Assembly (NCBI GenBank): GCA_937894795.1
Contig: CALCQV010000042.1
Coordinates: 1 to 7,303 of the forward strand
Length of the DNA stretch: 7,303 bases
Direction: 5' to 3'
Origin: an uncultured Bacteroidales bacterium
GTDB lineage: Bacteria; Bacteroidota; Bacteroidia; Bacteroidales; Lentimicrobiaceae
The first letter of the stretch is position 1; every line of letters begins with the position of its first letter. The translations under genes and the position numbers were made by a program. Under the pieces are notes generated by a model, which searched no databases, was not told the DNA's origin, and saw only the letters and a list, made by a program, of their open reading frames with translations. Below are positions 6,436 through 7,303 of this stretch, one piece after another.

Positions 6436-6915
6436 ATGCCAAAAGAAATTGAACGCAAATTCCTGGTAAAGGGTGAATTCAAGCAGTTTGCCATTTCAAA
6501 GTCACGCATAATTCAAGGTTATTTATCCTCTTTATCTGAAAGGGCAGTAAGAATACGCATCAGGGATAAAAGCGGATATCTCACCATCAAGGGGAAAGCC
6601 AACGCAGCAGGGACAATACGTTCTGAATGGGAGTATGAGATTCCACTATATGAAGCTGAAGAGTTGCTGCAACTTTGTGAGCAGGGCATTATTGAAAAAT
6701 TTCGATACCTGGTAAAAGCAGGGAATCACACTTATGAGGTTGATGAATTCTATGGCGAAAATGAAGGACTTGTGGTTGCTGAAATAGAGCTTCAGTCGGA
6801 AGAAGAGGATTTTATAAAGCCTGACTGGCTGGGCAAGGAGGTTACGGGCGATACCCGCTATTATAATTCAGGATTAGCAGGTAATCCATATACCAAATGG
6901 AGCAAAAGTGATTAA
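6436..6915 (+). CDS. CYTH domain protein (triphosphate tunnel metalloenzyme)
   Basis: This 159-residue cytoplasmic protein belongs to the CYTH superfamily, whose members bind triphosphate compounds and two metal ions inside a beta-barrel tunnel. It carries the defining N-terminal ExExK motif (E4, E6, K8 in EIERKFLV), the alternating basic strand RAVRIRIR (R36, R39, R41, R43), TIKG with K52, an acidic strand SEWEYEI (E64, E66, E68), KFRY at 88-91, YEVDEF with D103, AEIEL (E116, E118), and a C-terminal EVTGDTRYYN. The length is that of a single-domain CYTH protein with no CHAD domain. Small bacterial members of this type have been shown to be inorganic triphosphatases; class IV adenylate cyclase activity is less likely but cannot be excluded. 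The ATG at 6436 is directly before the motif, so the start is secure. It appears to be transcribed alone. Confidence 0.9.
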   Translation: MPKEIERKFLVKGEFKQFAISKSRIIQGYLSSLSERAVRIRIRDKSGYLTIKGKANAAGTIRSEWEYEIPLYEAEELLQLCEQGIIEKFRYLVKAGNHTYEVDEFYGENEGLVVAEIELQSEEEDFIKPDWLGKEVTGDTRYYNSGLAGNPYTKWSKSD

Positions 6916-6949
6916 CATGGAAGGATATTTATTCTATACTCAAAATTGA

Positions 6950-6983
6950 TTGATCCTCACTCATCAAAGGCCTTGTTTTTTTT
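6950..6983 (+). terminator. Weak candidate terminator after the CYTH gene
   Basis: TTGAT (6950-6954) and ATCAA (6963-6967) could form a five-pair stem, and a run of eight T follows at 6976-6983, separated by the palindromic AAGGCCTT. The stem is short and not adjacent to the T tract, so this is a tentative call based mainly on the T run and its position about 35 bases after the stop. Confidence 0.3.
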
Positions 6984-7027
6984 AATCGGCAAGCTGTAGA
7001 ATTCGCATATTATCGCGTTTTTTGTAT

Positions 7028-7036
7028 TATATTTGT
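7028..7036 (+). promoter_or_regulatory. -7 box of the SusC-like gene
   Basis: TATATTTGT is a perfect match to TAnnTTTGY and lies about 100 bases upstream of the ATG at 7139, a leader length common for Bacteroidota receptor genes. It is preceded by a T6 run (7018-7023), and 11 bases (ATTATATTTGT) are identical to the box at 5868-5878. A good -33 element was not identified. Confidence 0.45.
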
Positions 7037-7138
7037 TGGTATTGTGGGGTGGCTCCATTATTTAGAATGGGATTATCCTGTGATGTCATAAATCATTCCT
7101 AGTAGTTTTCCCTAATCCTTAAACCCAAATCCACTGTT

Positions 7139-7303
7139 ATGAAGAATAATCTACGTCTCAAACAAGCAACAGGGTTGTTCAGGAGTATCTTACTGCTCTT
7201 GTTGATTATTTCTGTTATGTCCGTAAACGGGCAAGACAGGAATATTAGTGGCACTGTTACTGACCAGTCGAACAACGAATCATTACCGGGGGCATCGGTA
7301 GTG
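7139..7303 (+). CDS. SusC/RagA-type TonB-dependent outer-membrane receptor (N-terminal part only)
   Basis: Only the first 55 codons lie in the window; the gene runs off the right edge. The protein begins with a basic stretch (K2, R6, K8, R15), a hydrophobic core at 17-27, and a likely signal cleavage near SVNG (28-31), so it is exported. The mature start, with ISGTVTD at 36-42 and LPGASVV at 49-55, is the opening strand pattern of the carboxypeptidase-regulatory-like domain that precedes the plug in SusC/RagA receptors. Such receptors import glycans or peptides with a SusD lipoprotein, usually encoded next, which would be beyond the edge. Other exported proteins carrying this domain remain possible. 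No Shine-Dalgarno is visible before the ATG. Confidence 0.75.
   Translation, partial: MKNNLRLKQATGLFRSILLLLLIISVMSVNGQDRNISGTVTDQSNNESLPGASVV

Noticed and set aside
6436..6915. Class IV adenylate cyclase (CyaB) call for the CYTH protein
   Set aside because: The motifs are shared by the whole superfamily; small stand-alone bacterial members of this kind are more often triphosphatases, so the general CYTH name is safer.
6917..6949. Ten-residue open frame just after the CYTH gene
   Set aside because: Too short, no ribosome site and no context suggesting a leader peptide.

Overview
The window looks like chromosomal DNA from a member of the Bacteroidota, probably an anaerobic Bacteroidales-type organism. 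The clues are the start of a SusC/RagA-like outer-membrane receptor at the right edge, several promoter boxes of the TAnnTTTG type used by Bacteroidota, AT-rich intergenic DNA with few Shine-Dalgarno sequences, a stand-alone PntAA subunit, and a MeaB GTPase with the N-terminal extension common in this phylum. No tRNA, rRNA, CRISPR array, insertion sequence or phage gene was seen, and no gene-free stretch exceeds about 225 bases.

Layout, left to right. (1) 57-1216, minus strand: the NAD(H)-binding subunit of proton-translocating transhydrogenase (pntAA), closed by a clear intrinsic terminator 13 bases after its stop, so pntAB and pntB are not co-transcribed immediately downstream. (2) 1217-1385: a divergent intergenic region with a promoter box almost touching the next start codon. 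(3) 1386-2504, plus strand: meaB, the GTPase chaperone of adenosylcobalamin-dependent methylmalonyl-CoA mutase. (4) 2563-4353, plus strand: a 596-residue protein combining two membrane modules with a C-terminal THEP1-like P-loop NTPase. The membrane part is reminiscent of the S and T components of ECF (energy-coupling factor) transporters. This is the most unusual object in the window. (5) 4331-5848, minus strand: a GT39/ArnT-like membrane glycosyltransferase whose 3' end overlaps the previous gene by 23 bases. (6) 5849-6055: an AT-rich intergenic region with repeated promoter-like sequence and a small hairpin. (7) 6056-6277: a small DUF2892 membrane protein, followed by a hairpin-rich candidate terminator. 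(8) 6436-6915: a CYTH-domain phosphohydrolase. (9) 7139-7303: the first 55 codons of a SusC-like receptor, with a perfect TAnnTTTG box about 100 bases upstream.

The genes do not form one pathway. Only meaB and the membrane/NTPase fusion gene share a strand with a short gap (58 bases) and could be co-transcribed, although the second has its own promoter-like box. The rest are separate housekeeping or envelope units: redox balance (pntAA), B12-dependent propionate/succinate metabolism (meaB), lipid-linked sugar transfer (GT39), polyphosphate or nucleotide phosphate chemistry (CYTH) and glycan import (SusC). All functional calls rest on motif recognition by eye; no database search was possible.
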